From positions 2,852,001 to 2,916,000 of the forward strand of contig JAHQIY010000006.1 of assembly GCA_019054805.1 (NCBI GenBank): a stretch of DNA of 64,000 nt, read 5' to 3'. Within the stretch, counting starts at the first letter, position 1. Every line of letters starts with the position of its first letter. Made by a program: the position numbers and the translations under genes. The notes under the pieces are model-generated. The model saw only the letters and a program-made list of their open reading frames with translations, searched no databases and was not told where the DNA came from. Below are positions 1 through 16,560 of this stretch, piece after piece. Origin of the DNA: Brachionus manjavacas (Eukaryota; Rotifera; Eurotatoria; Ploima; Brachionidae).

Positions 1-3000
1 TTAAAATTGTTGTTATTTTTAACTCAACTTATGCCCGAAGGAATTTTTAATTATTTCAAACAAGCTTTTTTTAGCCCAAATAAACTTTCTATTAGTCTAA
101 AAATAAATGGGAATCTAATTTCTAATTTTGAAATGAATTCTTCAGAAATTTGATTGTTAAATTGAACTAAATACTGGTTCTTTAATTATCAGTAGAAATT
201 ATGAGTCTGCTTTTAGGTTAAAATAAAAGCAATAAATAGAAATAATGGAAAAAATTTAAAAATTAAGAACGGAACTTAAAACTTGAATGAAAATTGAAAG
301 TTTTTGTATTTAATTCGAATAAAGAAGTTAAAATGTTTTAAAAATTTTAAACTTTCCTAAGTCAATATTATCTGATTTTGATAGAATCAATTAAATATTT
401 GAGCTTAATAATGAAATAAATATAAATAAGATTTTTGTGGTCTTAAACTAAATAAAGCCTATTTATTCGCACTAAATTTAGATTTTACTTTAAATTTTAA
501 TTCAAAATTTAATCGAAAAATTCAAATATTTATTTAATTTAAGGATTTTATAAGATTTAATTTATAATGCTTATAAATTTTTAAATTATTAATTAAAATT
601 TAATAACTAAAAAGTAACAGTTGAAGATATAGTATATGGTTTTTTTCAATTATTAGAAATTAAAATTTATCTTGGCATTTTGCATAAAAATTGGGTTATT
701 TTAAATTCGAAAAAAATACTCAAAAATTAAATTATGTTGAGCAGTTTAAAAGGTTCTTTTTATCCAGAGAGAGAGATATTTAATAGTAAAAGTTACTTAA
801 TCCTGGATATTTTTTTAGAGTGTGATAGAAATTAAAAATTATTTTCAAGCATAGTCGCCAAAGGATTTTATAAAATTCAAATTTAATTAAGCTTAGACTC
901 GATAAGTAGGACCGCGAATGCGAAGCCAATTTATTTAATGAAATTTATTTTTCTTAACATCTAATATCCTGAAAGAAAAATACACTTTGCGAGAATTTGT
1001 TTACCTTTATTTGAAAAAACATTTTTAGTTATAAAATTCACTTTACTAAGTATTTATTTAGAAACGGATTATTCCTGTATACTTAAGGCCTATTTTTTTA
1101 AAGAATTTTCGTGTCTTAAATTTTCATGTCAGACCTTTCTACACTAATCGATTAAATTTTTTAAATTAACTTTAATTAGTGCTTTTTTAATAAGATTCAT
1201 AATGAAATAAAATAAAAAAAGGAAAAAAGTATGTGGATATAGGAGAATGAAGTAAAATTTAGACTTTTTTTTTTCTCTTTATTAAATTCCATTTAAAAAT
1301 TTTAAATAAAATGAGAATTAAAAAAAATCAGCTATCATTTATTTTGGCTAAATTTATCAACTAAAATATGTTCGTGATATTTCCGAATTCTATCCGTGCT
1401 TATTTGCCAAAATTTTTATTTACAAAAAATTTTCGTTTAAGAAATATCCGGATCATTAGTTACATCATTCACTGGAATGAAAAACCCAGATTGAGCTTAC
1501 ATAAGTTTATTTAGCAAAATAATAATTTTCCTACCAGATTATTCTTATATGATAATAATAAGATTAGTATAGTAAAGATACTAAAAATAATCTAACTGAT
1601 AAACTCGATTTTTCCAGAAGATCATAAGGTTTGATTTATTTATTATCAATGAGAAAATAAAAAAAAATTCAAAAATAAAAAATAATACTTAGTTTATGAA
1701 TTTACAGGTATAAGTGTTATTCTCCATGCTATTAAATAATGTTTTGTTTCTAATTAATTTAAATCGAAGAAAACTAGACTTGTTATTGAATTGGATTTTG
1801 AAATTTAAATTGCGATTCGGACTTAATTTGATTAAAAAAAAACTAATTTATAAGTAAAGGGTTAAAATGTTTTAGAAAAGATCGACTTAATTATAATTTT
1901 TAAATTTAAAAGGCTTTTCTTAAAGTTATCTTCACAAATTTGTTTTTTATATGTTTGCAAAATTTCATAAACAAAAATTTTACGAAAATAAAACATTTCT
2001 CTAACCCAAAATGTTTTTTTTCTAAAAATATTCGATTTTCGTCATTTCAGAAAAATTTTAAATAATTAACAAATTTTTAAGTCAATTTTTTTTCAAAACT
2101 TTCTAAATACAGAAAATTTTTTAATCAAAAAATTCAAGATTAAAATCAATAAAATTAACCAATTCTTCCTAGCTTCAAATTGGCACTTAACTGATACGAT
2201 TAGCTCAAAAAGAATCAAAGTGATTTGTTTTTTAACAGTATCGATGAAAAATATCCCGAATTGTTAGTTTATAAATAAGTGCATTTCAATTAAAAAGAAA
2301 AATTTAGCTTTAAAATCTTTCAAAGTGTCTAAGAAAAAAAATTAAATTTCAAATAGAATTGAAAATTAAAAGATTTTATATAGAAATAAATTTAATAAGA
2401 ATTTGTTGATAAATAGATTTATATTTGAGTGAAAATTAAAAAATTTTGAAAAACTTTCTATTTTTATAAATTTATTAAAATTTTAATTAAGTCTTTTAAG
2501 TTAATCTTCGAAGTGATTTTTAGCGGAACAGAGTATCAAAGTATTTAAAAACGGAAGTATATCATTTTTAAGCTCGATTTTGAGAATTGTAAGACCTAAT
2601 AAGCTCCTAAAATTAGGTTCGACTCATTCAACATTTTTTTTGGCGCATTTTATAGATTTAATGAATCAAATGAAACCATAATATAAAAAAGATGTGAATT
2701 TTTTTCGCTTTTAAAATTGTCAAGTTGTCGTCTTGCAAAGTTCCAAAAAATTTTATAAAAATGTAAATTAGGTTTTCAAATTTATTGATATAGTTAAATT
2801 GGAATTTTTAAGGAATATAAAGTAAAAGCTAAATCTTAGGAAAATAGTTTCAATTTTTTTAAATGTAAGTTGAGAGTGTTTTTTTTTCCATGAATGGTTA
2901 AGTAGATATTTTTCGAAGTATTTGCGTCAGTATTTAGGCAATGTGAATTTTAGAACAAATAAACATAACAAAATTTAAAAACTTAACTATCGTTTCACTT

Positions 3001-4044
3001 ATTTAAAGGAAAAAAATTGGTTCTGTAATTGTATCAATTGAAAAATTCAATGTTTCTTCTAATTGAACCTGTGCGAAAAATTCTAAAAAATGCTCACACA
3101 TTAAAGTGTACTCAAATTACTCTGCAGAGTTTTTGAAGGGGCTCGATTTAGGTGATGCCTTGATAAAATTTACAGAACCAATCTTGGTAATTAAGGAAAA
3201 AAGTTATTTAGATTTTGTTATGTTTTATTGCTCAAAAATTTATATAGCCCATTATCTACCAATAAAAGAATACATTATTTTATTATGAATAGATTTAAAA
3301 AATAAATTTTAAATCTAAATGAAAGGTAGCGTGTGACTCAAAAAGAATTATTACTTAGTAGTAACAATTTTCTAAGTAAAGAAGCTGTGATATTTGTTGT
3401 AGGATCAAATGCATTCAGTTATTTTTTTGGTTTTTTCCTTGAAAACAAAACTCCGCTGAGATTACCTATGCATCATTCGGACCTGAAGGGAAATTTGAGT
3501 TCTAAAATTTATTTTAGTCAAATTTTCTACATGCTCAGCGTTGAGAATATTTTTGCTAATTCCCACTCTATGGGCTTCAAACTCATTAAATAAACACATT
3601 AATATTATATTGGATAAACTGTAATTTTTTATTTTTCAAAAAAAAAATAAATATTTTGCTCAAAACATCACCTTTGTATTTTTAGTAATAATAAAAAAAT
3701 ATCAAATATTTGCAATTGTGTTTTACATAATTTACCTTTTTATTAAAGTAAGCTTTAAAGTTTAATTACTTTGGCACAACAAATTGTTTATTTGTGTTCT
3801 AAAAAGAATGAAATACATCAGTGAAATGCTGTCGGAAAGAACTCTTGACTACAAGTCTAACAAAATCGCGTCTTTTCCTTTTCCCATACGGTTTTTCTCT
3901 CTAATTGTTCACATTCAATGTTTTAAAAAACTTTTATTTTTTAATTAAGAAACCTTGAAAATGAATTTGGTAAAAAAATAATTTAATTAAATGAGCTTAA
4001 ATACAGTTTTAATCTAATCGACAAAAAATTTATGCTTTAAACAA
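1..4044. other. AT-rich intergenic DNA, no gene supported
   Basis: About 4 kb of very AT-rich sequence with frequent stops in all frames. The two short open frames here (3106-3288 and 3333-3593, plus strand) begin at non-ATG codons and show no recognisable domain, signal peptide or splice partner, so I do not call them genes. The last 250 bases (from about 3800) are slightly less AT-rich and could hold the promoter and 5' UTR of the gene at 4045, but no specific element can be named. Confidence 0.6.
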
Positions 4045-5514
4045 ATGAGTTCGGAATACTCGAAAAAAACATCCTGCTGCCACATCTTGGACACAAACGA
4101 TTCCAGTCGATTTTTGTCCCAGGATTCTCTTTCTTCATCAGCCACATCTTTTGATTCAAATCAGACCGAACAAGTCAACTGCCAAGAAAGCTCATCTCCA
4201 AGTCATCGCTTCGATCTTGACCACAAAGAATATGATAAACTTAAACAAACCCTAATAGAATTGGAGCTGCCGACAGAGTTTAAAATTTTGAGCCTAATTC
4301 CGGACGATGAAGCCAACAATGTCATTGGAGATTGGCATATCCGCACTCAGGCCAATTCCAAAGTGTTTCTTAATAAACCTTTGGCACCCCGACCAAATTT
4401 TTCTTACAACAACTCATCTAATTTAGCCTACCAATTTCGAAATTTTAGCGATTGGCGATCACATTTAATCTACTATAAGCAAAAAAAAAATGGTTTAACC
4501 AATTTGCCAAGCATTCTAAAAGAAATAAAACAAAACAATGTCTTGCCAACTGTAGTTAAACAACTAGAAAATGAAGATCTGCCCATCAGAAAGTCCAACA
4601 TAACCAGATCACAAACTTTAATTCATTTTAAAAGAGAAAACACTTTTAATAAAAATACTAAAATTATCGAAAATGAAAATTATGGTGAACCTTTCTCCAT
4701 AAAAAATCTAAGATCAAAATACTTGAACCATGTGGGGTCAAAATCAAAGACAACCGATTCATTTGAATTGAATTTTTCTGCTCCGGCCTCTATCAGCAAT
4801 GTTCCCAAGCAAAATATCGACTTTAAAATGGACTTTAACAAACAAAAATTAAATGAAAATCCCAACCAGAAATTTATTCCGTACCTCAAAGGAAAACGAG
4901 CTGGCGGTGGTGTCGTGAGAGTTTCTTCCGATGTTGATAAATCCAAAATTCAATTGCAAAAAATTCCTCCAAATATCCTCAATAAATTTATGAACCAAAA
5001 GGCAAATTCTTTCAATGCCGGAATAACTAGTATTTTAAATTCTCAAAACTATGAAAATTCAGATGATACATATTATACAATTACTAGTATAAATAATGCG
5101 GAAAAAAAATTGAATAGCACAAGAAAAGTTGTTTCTTTTTACGACAATGAGAACGATGACAATTTAAAGTCGACTCCGAGCCGTGCCGATGAAAATCCTC
5201 AGAGTTCCAGGTCAAAATCAGGCAGATCTGGAACTAACAATGAGAGCAAGGTGCCGATTGGACAACCCAGTTTGGCTCAATTTATTAAAACAGCAAATTT
5301 GGTTACTAATAAAAATGGTGGAAATATGAAAAATTTTAAACAAATTGCTAACAAAATCAAAAAACAGCATAAAGAGATGATGAAACAAAGGCAGTCTAAT
5401 GAAAACCAATCCGAAAATGGAAGTGATAAAGGAATGGTGCCAGAGCTGAAAGGGGTATCCGTGTCTGAAAAAAATTTGGTCAACCAGCAGGTAAGGTTCG
5501 AGTTGGCTAACTAA
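4045..5514 (+). CDS. Orphan intrinsically disordered protein, 489 aa
   Basis: One uninterrupted frame of 489 codons from an ATG, in a region where random frames stop within about 60 codons, so it is very likely a real single-exon gene. I do not recognise the protein. The first 50 residues are Ser-rich. A short more ordered stretch follows (about 55-150), with Asp/Glu/Leu and aromatic residues including SDWRSHLIYYKQKKNG. The rest is rich in Asn, Lys, Ser and Gln. A basic Lys/Gln-rich segment lies near the C-terminus (about 430-455). There is no signal peptide or membrane segment. An AATAAA follows the stop by 60 bases. Function unknown; a nuclear or cytoskeletal regulatory protein would fit the composition, but this is a guess. 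Confidence 0.75.
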   Translation: MSSEYSKKTSCCHILDTNDSSRFLSQDSLSSSATSFDSNQTEQVNCQESSSPSHRFDLDHKEYDKLKQTLIELELPTEFKILSLIPDDEANNVIGDWHIRTQANSKVFLNKPLAPRPNFSYNNSSNLAYQFRNFSDWRSHLIYYKQKKNGLTNLPSILKEIKQNNVLPTVVKQLENEDLPIRKSNITRSQTLIHFKRENTFNKNTKIIENENYGEPFSIKNLRSKYLNHVGSKSKTTDSFELNFSAPASISNVPKQNIDFKMDFNKQKLNENPNQKFIPYLKGKRAGGGVVRVSSDVDKSKIQLQKIPPNILNKFMNQKANSFNAGITSILNSQNYENSDDTYYTITSINNAEKKLNSTRKVVSFYDNENDDNLKSTPSRADENPQSSRSKSGRSGTNNESKVPIGQPSLAQFIKTANLVTNKNGGNMKNFKQIANKIKKQHKEMMKQRQSNENQSENGSDKGMVPELKGVSVSEKNLVNQQVRFELAN

Positions 5515-5573
5515 ATTTATACCATATTAAGTGTAAATGTTTTTGTAAATTAATTTTCAAATATTAAAAATTC

Positions 5574-5579
5574 AATAAA
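5574..5579 (+). promoter_or_regulatory. Polyadenylation signal AATAAA of the 4045-5514 gene
   Basis: Canonical hexamer 60 bases after the stop codon, followed by a T-rich stretch. Confidence 0.6.
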
Positions 5580-6089
5580 GTTTTTTAAAAAATATTCATT
5601 TGTAAAAATGACTGAAAAAATTTCGCCACTTTGCTGATTCAACACTTGGGTTTGAACTAAATTAACGTAATTGAAAAATTTTAAAAAAAGGTAAATTTTT
5701 TGAAATTTTCAAAGATATATATTTTTGCATAAATTTACGTAAAGATAGGCTTGAAAAACTTTAATAAAAAAAGGCAAAGAATTATTATCAACAGTGTTAA
5801 ATATTTTTAATGCAACCAGATATTTTCATTAAGTCAAGAAAAAAATTTAAAATAAATAAAAAATGAAATGTACTGCATATTTTGCTATTAACTAGTTGTC
5901 TGTTGCTGTCGAAAATATTTTTATAAGAATTAGAGAACCCATTTAATTGTAAACTATGATATTTCACTTGGTAGCTAAGAATTTAGAACATTAGTATTTA
6001 ACAACCAAATTTTATTTTTAATAATCCATTAAATATTCCAAATACATACTACTGTTTTTTTATTAAAAAATTAAATTAAAGAATTCCTC

Positions 6090-6370
6090 AAGGAATCAAA
6101 CTGGCCTTAACTACCATCAGATAAAACACCATAACTGGCTTGGAAAATTATTCGTTGATCTGACATCTAAACGATGATAAAGATAGAGGCCCATAAAGAC
6201 GTCTATATAAATTAGGATCTCACCAAGCGAGAGAATTGCGGATCGGAAACTTTGGAAAGAGTGCGATAAGAGGAAAAGTAATTTACTGGATTCAGAAACT
6301 GGAGGAAGACCGAATCTCAAGTTTGAGGCTTACTAGTAGGGTAAAAATCGCTTTTGGAGGATACGAAATG
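6090..6370 (+). pseudogene. Decayed coding-like stretch, probably transposon
   Basis: Base composition is clearly less AT-rich than the surroundings. One plus frame reads coherently for about 40 residues (ADRKLWKECDKRKSNLL and on) with a few stops before it. I do not recognise the family. It lies directly upstream of a hAT-type MITE and of LINE endonuclease remains, so a fragment of mobile DNA is the likeliest origin. Confidence 0.3.
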
Positions 6371-6404
6371 GTCAATTGAATCAAGTCTTTTCTGAATTCA
6401 GATC

Positions 6405-6675
6405 CATACTTGGTTAAAAGTCATTAAGTCAAAGTCAAGTCAAGTCATATGACTTGAATTTTTTTTTTTAATTTAAAGTCGCTATAATTGAAAAATTTAA
6501 AGAAAAAAATTATTTTTTTTTTCAAATTAAATGTTGATGTCGAACACTTAATGTTAATTTTTTTCTTTTTTCGATATTTAAAAACAAAATTAAAAAAAAA
6601 TTTAAAGTCAAGTCACTGGCTTGACTTTTAAAAGACTTTAAAATGACTTTTTTTTTTGACTTTTGCCCAAGTCTG
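6405..6675. mobile_element. hAT-type MITE, 271 bp, 8-bp target duplication
   Basis: The right end reads ...TTTTGCCCAAGTCTG and the left end CATACTTGGTTAAAAGTC. They are imperfect inverted repeats built on a CAGACTTGGGCAAAAGTC theme. Subterminal AAGTCAAGTC motifs occur in both orientations, including the palindrome TCAAGTCATATGACTTGA. The flanks are TTCAGATC (6397-6404) and TTTAGATC (6676-6683), matching at 7 of 8 bases. An 8-bp duplication with a CAG-type end is the hAT superfamily signature. There is no internal coding capacity. Confidence 0.7.
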
Positions 6676-6685
6676 TTTAGATCTC

Positions 6686-6871
6686 ACTAGCAACAGAGTG
6701 CTTTAACAAAGAAGTTCATTGCCTTATATGAACTCACGTTTACACCCTTAAGTTCTGAAACTTTAAAAGAATGCTCATCTGATTCTTCAATACAACGTTT
6801 TTCAAAGACATCCTCATTACAATTCTCAATAGTCTGAAGAACTGCACATTTAGCATTTAACCAAGCATGAT
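6686..6871 (-). pseudogene. Open 60-codon coding-like stretch, unidentified
   Basis: Read on the minus strand from about 6871, one frame stays open for about 61 codons, starts inside other sequence and ends at a TAG. It has protein-like composition (Cys, Trp, Val, Glu; for example AVLQTIENCNEDVFEKRC). No start codon or splice partner is evident. It lies between a MITE and a LINE endonuclease fragment, so it is more likely a piece of mobile DNA than an exon. Family not recognised. Confidence 0.3.
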
Positions 6872-7135
6872 TGATATTTCGGAAACTTGGTTCAATGAGA
6901 GCTCAGTTGTCGAGATGATTGGGAATCAAATCTTCAAATCAGATCCAGACTCCAACAGTAAAAGCGGATGAGCTTGTATTTATGTCCGTGATGACAAACA
7001 TGCTTTTAAAGTGTCCTATAGTGATCTTTTAAGCACTGACCGTGAAAAAGTCTGGCTGGCAATGAGGCAATAAGAAATAAGAAATTAAGGATTCGTACAA
7101 TTTGTTACTGGGAATACTTTTATTAATGGTGGTAA
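6872..7135 (+). mobile_element. Degenerate LINE: endonuclease (EEP/APE) fragment
   Basis: The plus strand reads ISETWFNESSVVEMIG, then a segment with a stop, then ACIYVRDDKHAFKV and EKVWLAM. These correspond to the I(S/T)ETW, G(G/V)..IYVR and (E/V)W motifs of the apurinic-type endonuclease of non-LTR retrotransposons. Several stops and a frame change follow. Reverse transcriptase is not present, so this is an internal scrap. Confidence 0.6.
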
Positions 7136-7206
7136 GTCATTGAGACGTATAAAAAAACACCATTACATAACTTTTTCCGAAGTTTAAATCAGTCCTCCTT
7201 TAGTCA

Positions 7207-7330
7207 GTATGGCCCAGTCATGGGCAAAATTCGATATTTACCAATTGTTCGATTTTTCGATTATTCAACTCTAGGACTATTCGATTATTCGATTATTCAA
7301 CTATTAAATGATTGTTAAATTTTCAAATAA
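7207..7330. mobile_element. Remnant of a hAT-like element end
   Basis: CAGTCATGGGCAAAATTCG followed by repeated TTCGATTATTCG units resembles the ends of hAT elements that begin CAGTGATGGGCAAA. No matching second end or target duplication was found, so this is a fragment at best. The 750 bases after it (7331-8100) are AT-rich with no gene seen. Confidence 0.35.
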
Positions 7331-8172
7331 TTTCCGGTAGAATTTTAGTTAAAGAAAATTAACCTTTAAATTAACCATAGTTTGACTAAGCGAAAGGCGA
7401 CGCTAGGCGTCTTGAGCCTCAAGATAAGATTGCGATCCATGATCATTTCGAAGTTTGCAGAGACTGAATATTTTGACTATATATTAACAAAAGAAAAGGT
7501 AATCTTTTCTCATGAGCTTTGATTGAAAGACCAATCTTGAAACTTAGAATATGCAAAATAGCTGCCGAACCTTCCTGTAAACCTTTGGTCAGGCATCTCA
7601 ATTGTTTGTTACGAGAAGAACTCCATCGAGTTATGAGAAACCACCTTGAATAATAAGAAGTTTTTAATAAAAATTGGTCAAAGACACCAAAAAAAGCACA
7701 TGAATTTTACTCATTCTCGATTTTCTATAAATAATTGAATGGTAAATCACTTGCAAAAACAAAAAGAGAGAAAGACTTGGGGAATTATAATAACCAGAGT
7801 ATGATGTAGAAAGTATTTTCAACTAATAATCTATAATGTTCATAATTCAGATATTTGTTTTTCTTTTAAAAAACAAATTTTTTTTATTATTTTGAAATAA
7901 AATTTCTAATTTATTTTGTTTTTATGTTTGATTTTTTTTAGTTTCAGTTTAAGTTTAAAGCATTTTAATTACCTCAACTATTTAATTGAATAGCCAGCTT
8001 AGCATTTGTTTATGTCGCTTATTCATTTTCATTAATTTATTAATATATTTATTGCACTACTAAAGTTCATTTTTTTCTAGAAAATTTTATTAAGATTTAG
8101 ATTAAATTCAACATTTACATAGAAATTTTATAAAATTGTTAAACTGTAAAAATGGTCTTTTACAAAAATCCT

Positions 8173-13564
<5,392 letters not shown>

Positions 13565-14225
13565 TTGATTTAGATTTTTAAAATTAAAATTTAAGCTTAA
13601 ATTTATTTAACAAGCAGTTTTTTTGTTTTTTTTAAAGAAAAATTAGAAAAAGCTTTTCAGTTTGTCTTTGGTTTTTATGTTAAATTAAAATTATTGCGAA
13701 AAATATTTCAAATTTTTTTTATAAGAAATACGTCTGTCAAAAAAATTAAGGTTTAATTTATTAGAATTAAAAAAATAATAAATCAAAAATTTATTTAATA
13801 TCCCTATTTTAATTTTTTTCTATACTCTTTTTAACTACTTGAATGATTTTTTTGATGGCACTCAAGAAAAGAATGTTAATTTTTCAAAAAATGTTCTTCT
13901 CTGGTATAAGAACGCAAGTGACGGATAGACTTAGGAAAAAAAGATGTCAATATTTAGTGAACATTTGAACATACACGATCGTTTAAACGACAGTCTTCCG
14001 CAAAAAAATGATTTAGTTGATGTACCATAGCAATCATCCATCAAATTTAAAACCTTTCAATTTACACACTAAAAAATTTAGCCTCTTTCTAGTTCCAGTC
14101 TCCAATGCATCTTATATGTATTAATTAATGGATTATTATTAAATGGGTATTTATATTGATTATTTGGGTATATATTTATTGCCAAAATTTGTGTTGGTCA
14201 GCGACCAATTTTGACAGTTGATTTT
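13565..14225. other. SMC3 upstream region
   Basis: AT-rich sequence upstream of SMC3 that should hold its promoter and 5' UTR. Some less AT-rich patches lie at 13900-14110. No TATA box or other element can be assigned with confidence. Confidence 0.4.
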
Positions 14226-15720
14226 TGTAAGGCGGGTTAATGAATAATAAAAAAAGTAAGTTATACTCGTGGTGTATTATTAAAAACTCAATAAAGCAAA
14301 TAAGATCCTGAATGTCCAGAATATCTTTTCTGCCAACAACCCTGCTGATTGTATTATCAGCTGTTTTAATCTACGAACTGGACGGTAAAATTCTTATTTC
14401 AAAATTATCTACAGTTTTGTTTTAGATAATAAAGCTTCCGCTGTCGATAGCGAATTTAACTGGTTTTCCGTCTACGAGATCATTTATTCTCAATAAGTTA
14501 TCTGTTTGGCAAGCGTATACGTATTCAATATCACGATTGATTGTCCCTGGATCTTCATATTTTAAATGGTTGTGGAACATCTAGTTTTTTCAAAGAGAAG
14601 TATGATTGCTTCTGATTGTTCCATTTTCCTTTGTTCTGATTCCTCCCAAAATTTGTATTGTTATTGTTCTCGCCAATAGACGATTTAACTTTGTTATCTG
14701 CTTTAATGTAACCTGGTGTTCTACATTTGTAACAGACAGAAATTCTTCCTTTTTCGTCTGTTTTATTTTTCACGATTTTTTCTCTATCAACTTGTTTCTC
14801 TCTTAAGTTATAGAATGATTAAAATCGTTTCTTATAAATGTTTCTAGAATAATAGACTGGAACTAGCTTATTAGCATTCCATGTCCTCCTACTGAATATA
14901 ACAGAACATTTTCTTAATTCACGTCCAATTAGATTAACTTTAATTCGGGCCTTAAAGTTCGTTAGACATCGCTGGGCTTAGAAGTTGCCAGCAGCTGAGA
15001 TTGCAACTTAACCCATGCAAGGTTTCCTTTCTTTTTCTTAAGTTTCCTGACTTATTGCAATGCATTTCCTCCTAAGAATTTTTTAACTGCAGGAACTAAT
15101 ATATTTTTATCAATTACCTGGTCTTCTGTCTCTGTTTTGATAAGCTTGATGCATTTTTTAATGTTATCCTTGTCGTTACAATATAATTTTGGGATATCAT
15201 TCATTTTAAACTGTGGACATGAATTGAAAACCCTATTTTCCGTTGGCGACATATCTGGTTCAATTATATGCTGTTGTTGATGAGTACCTTCTGTCGTAGT
15301 AGATGAGGTTGATTGGGGTGTTGACTAATTGTCCTTGTTTGTTTTGGGCTGTTTCAATATTCCATGGATATTGGTAATGAAAAGAAACTCATTTTGAACA
15401 TATTACTTATCGCTGCTCCCATGATGTAAGGCGGGTTAATGAATGATTAAAACAAGTTTATATATTTAATAGTTTATTAAATAATTGTTGAGCTCATATA
15501 GTTAGTGTAATAGCTAAAAATATCTCTCTCAGCACTGAGAATGGAATCATTATTTATGCTCATGAGTTAGTGTCAAGAACACGGGCTTATAATTAAGGCA
15601 AGATATGAGTTAATATACAAATGTTTATATCAGCATCTAGAGCGTCAACCTTCTGAGATACGTGACAAGTATATTAATTCTTGCTTATCATTGCGCATTA
15701 GTTAAGAAGCTGATGATCAC
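14226..15720 (-). mobile_element. Degenerate LTR retrotransposon (gag-protease only)
   Basis: TGTAAGGCGGGTTAATGAAT occurs at 14226 and again at 15425, as LTR copies would. Read on the minus strand, the right-hand LTR (15425 to about 15720) ends in CCTTACA. It is followed after TCA by TGGGAGCAGCGA (about 15421-15410), which resembles a primer-binding site for initiator tRNA-Met. Then come a gag-like frame (15252-15052), a zinc-knuckle frame with CYKC...PGY (14773-14555) and an aspartic-protease stretch with VKFAIDSGS around 14440. Stops and frame changes interrupt the coding part. Reverse transcriptase, RNase H and integrase are missing. The left LTR copy matches for only about 20-60 bases before protease sequence starts, so it is truncated. 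Ty3-type is likely but not proven. The outer right boundary is uncertain. Confidence 0.65.
14290..14535 (-). pseudogene. Retropepsin-like protease fragment of the LTR element
   Basis: On the minus strand: LLRINDLVDGKPVKFAIDSG followed by SFII, a stop, then NKTVDNFEIRILPSSS, a stop, and ISRVVGRKDILDIQ. The D-S-G triad and the hydrophobic-hydrophobic-D-S/T-G context are those of retroviral-type aspartic proteases. Two stops show it is not functional. Confidence 0.55.
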
Positions 15721-15911
15721 AAGTTTCTTTATTATCTATAATTAAAATTAAAAAAATTTTAAAATCTTATTTGGTTAAAAGATCATAATAAAGTATTTAA
15801 TAATTAAAATTTAGTTGTAAATAAATTTTGATAAATTTTTACTAGCAATCTTTTAATCAAACAAGATTTTAAAATTTTTTTAATTTTAATTATAGATAGA
15901 AAAGAAACTTA
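15721..15911. mobile_element. Palindromic MITE with about 63-bp arms
   Basis: The left arm (15721-15784) begins AAGTTTCTTTATTATCTATA. The right arm (about 15848-15910), reverse-complemented, begins AAGTTTCTTTTCTATCTATA. Both run on through an identical AATTAAAATTAAAAAAATTT block and an AAAATCTT(A/G)TTTG(G/A)TTAAAAGAT block. The spacer is about 60 bp. It abuts the outer end of the LTR remnant. Target duplication not resolved. Confidence 0.6.
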
Positions 15912-15994
15912 TAATATAAGTTAAAAAAAATTTCGATTAATTTCGATTTCGATTATTTCTAAATTTTAGATTTTTTTAACCTTTTTTTCGGGCC

Positions 15995-16080
15995 GTTTTG
16001 TGGCCGGCCGGCCAGTATTAGGACAGTGACCGCCTAATTTGCCGACAATTTAATGACCGTTAATGCGGCGGTGCATGTCC
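15995..16080. repeat. GC-rich GGCCGG/ACCGCC repeat, related to the 38.9-kb MITE
   Basis: The segment around GTGGCCGGCCGGCCAG with ACCGCC and GACCG motifs stands out in an AT-rich setting. It shares its motif vocabulary with the arms of the palindrome at 38934-39407. It may be an end of a diverged copy; no partner end was found. Confidence 0.35.
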
Positions 16081-16149
16081 TTTAGACCGTTACCCAACAC
16101 CATCCAAAACTATAATAAAAGAAATAAAAATTGGGTAAATAAAAATTAT

Positions 16150-16560
16150 TTTTGTATATGCATGTCGGCCTTCCTCTTTTTCAAAATTTATGATCAGAAC
16201 AGATTAAGCTATCAATGGAGGATTGGCTCCTTTAACCTAATAGCCATACCAACTACATGCTTGCATATAAAATCTTTTAGAAAACAAGCGAAAATGCATT
16301 TAACCTTTTTCTAATCTTGAACATTATCTCTATCAAGACACCATGATCAAAAGATGGAAAACTATCATTATCAGAAGTCCCTGATAAAGTAAATTCTTGC
16401 CAAACTTATAAGTCGCATCGGCATGAAAATGAGTAGATATCGTAATATTATCAAATAAGCTGACATGCTATGAGAATGAAAGCGAAGACACATTTCTGAA
16501 CCTTCAACTGTATCATATTTGGTACATAACCATTCTTTTTGCATCTAAGGCATTGTGAAA
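16150..16560 (-). mobile_element. Broken MULE transposase fragment
   Basis: The minus strand reads STHFHADATYKFGKNLLYQG, then by a frame change GTSDNDSF and on into FSLVF. This matches the layout of Mutator-like transposases: H-D-A/G-T-Y-K around the first catalytic Asp, a G-TSD segment, then the F-FVF helix. Stops and frameshifts prevent function. The second half of the catalytic domain is not seen here. The stretch from 16561 to 17250 shows nothing further. Confidence 0.5.

Noticed and set aside
3333-3593. 86-codon open frame on the plus strand
   Set aside because: It starts at GTG, has no domain, no splice partner and no other support in AT-rich DNA.
16063-16314. 83-codon plus frame starting ATGCGGCGG
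   Set aside because: The opposite strand carries readable MULE transposase sequence here, which explains the reduced stop density.
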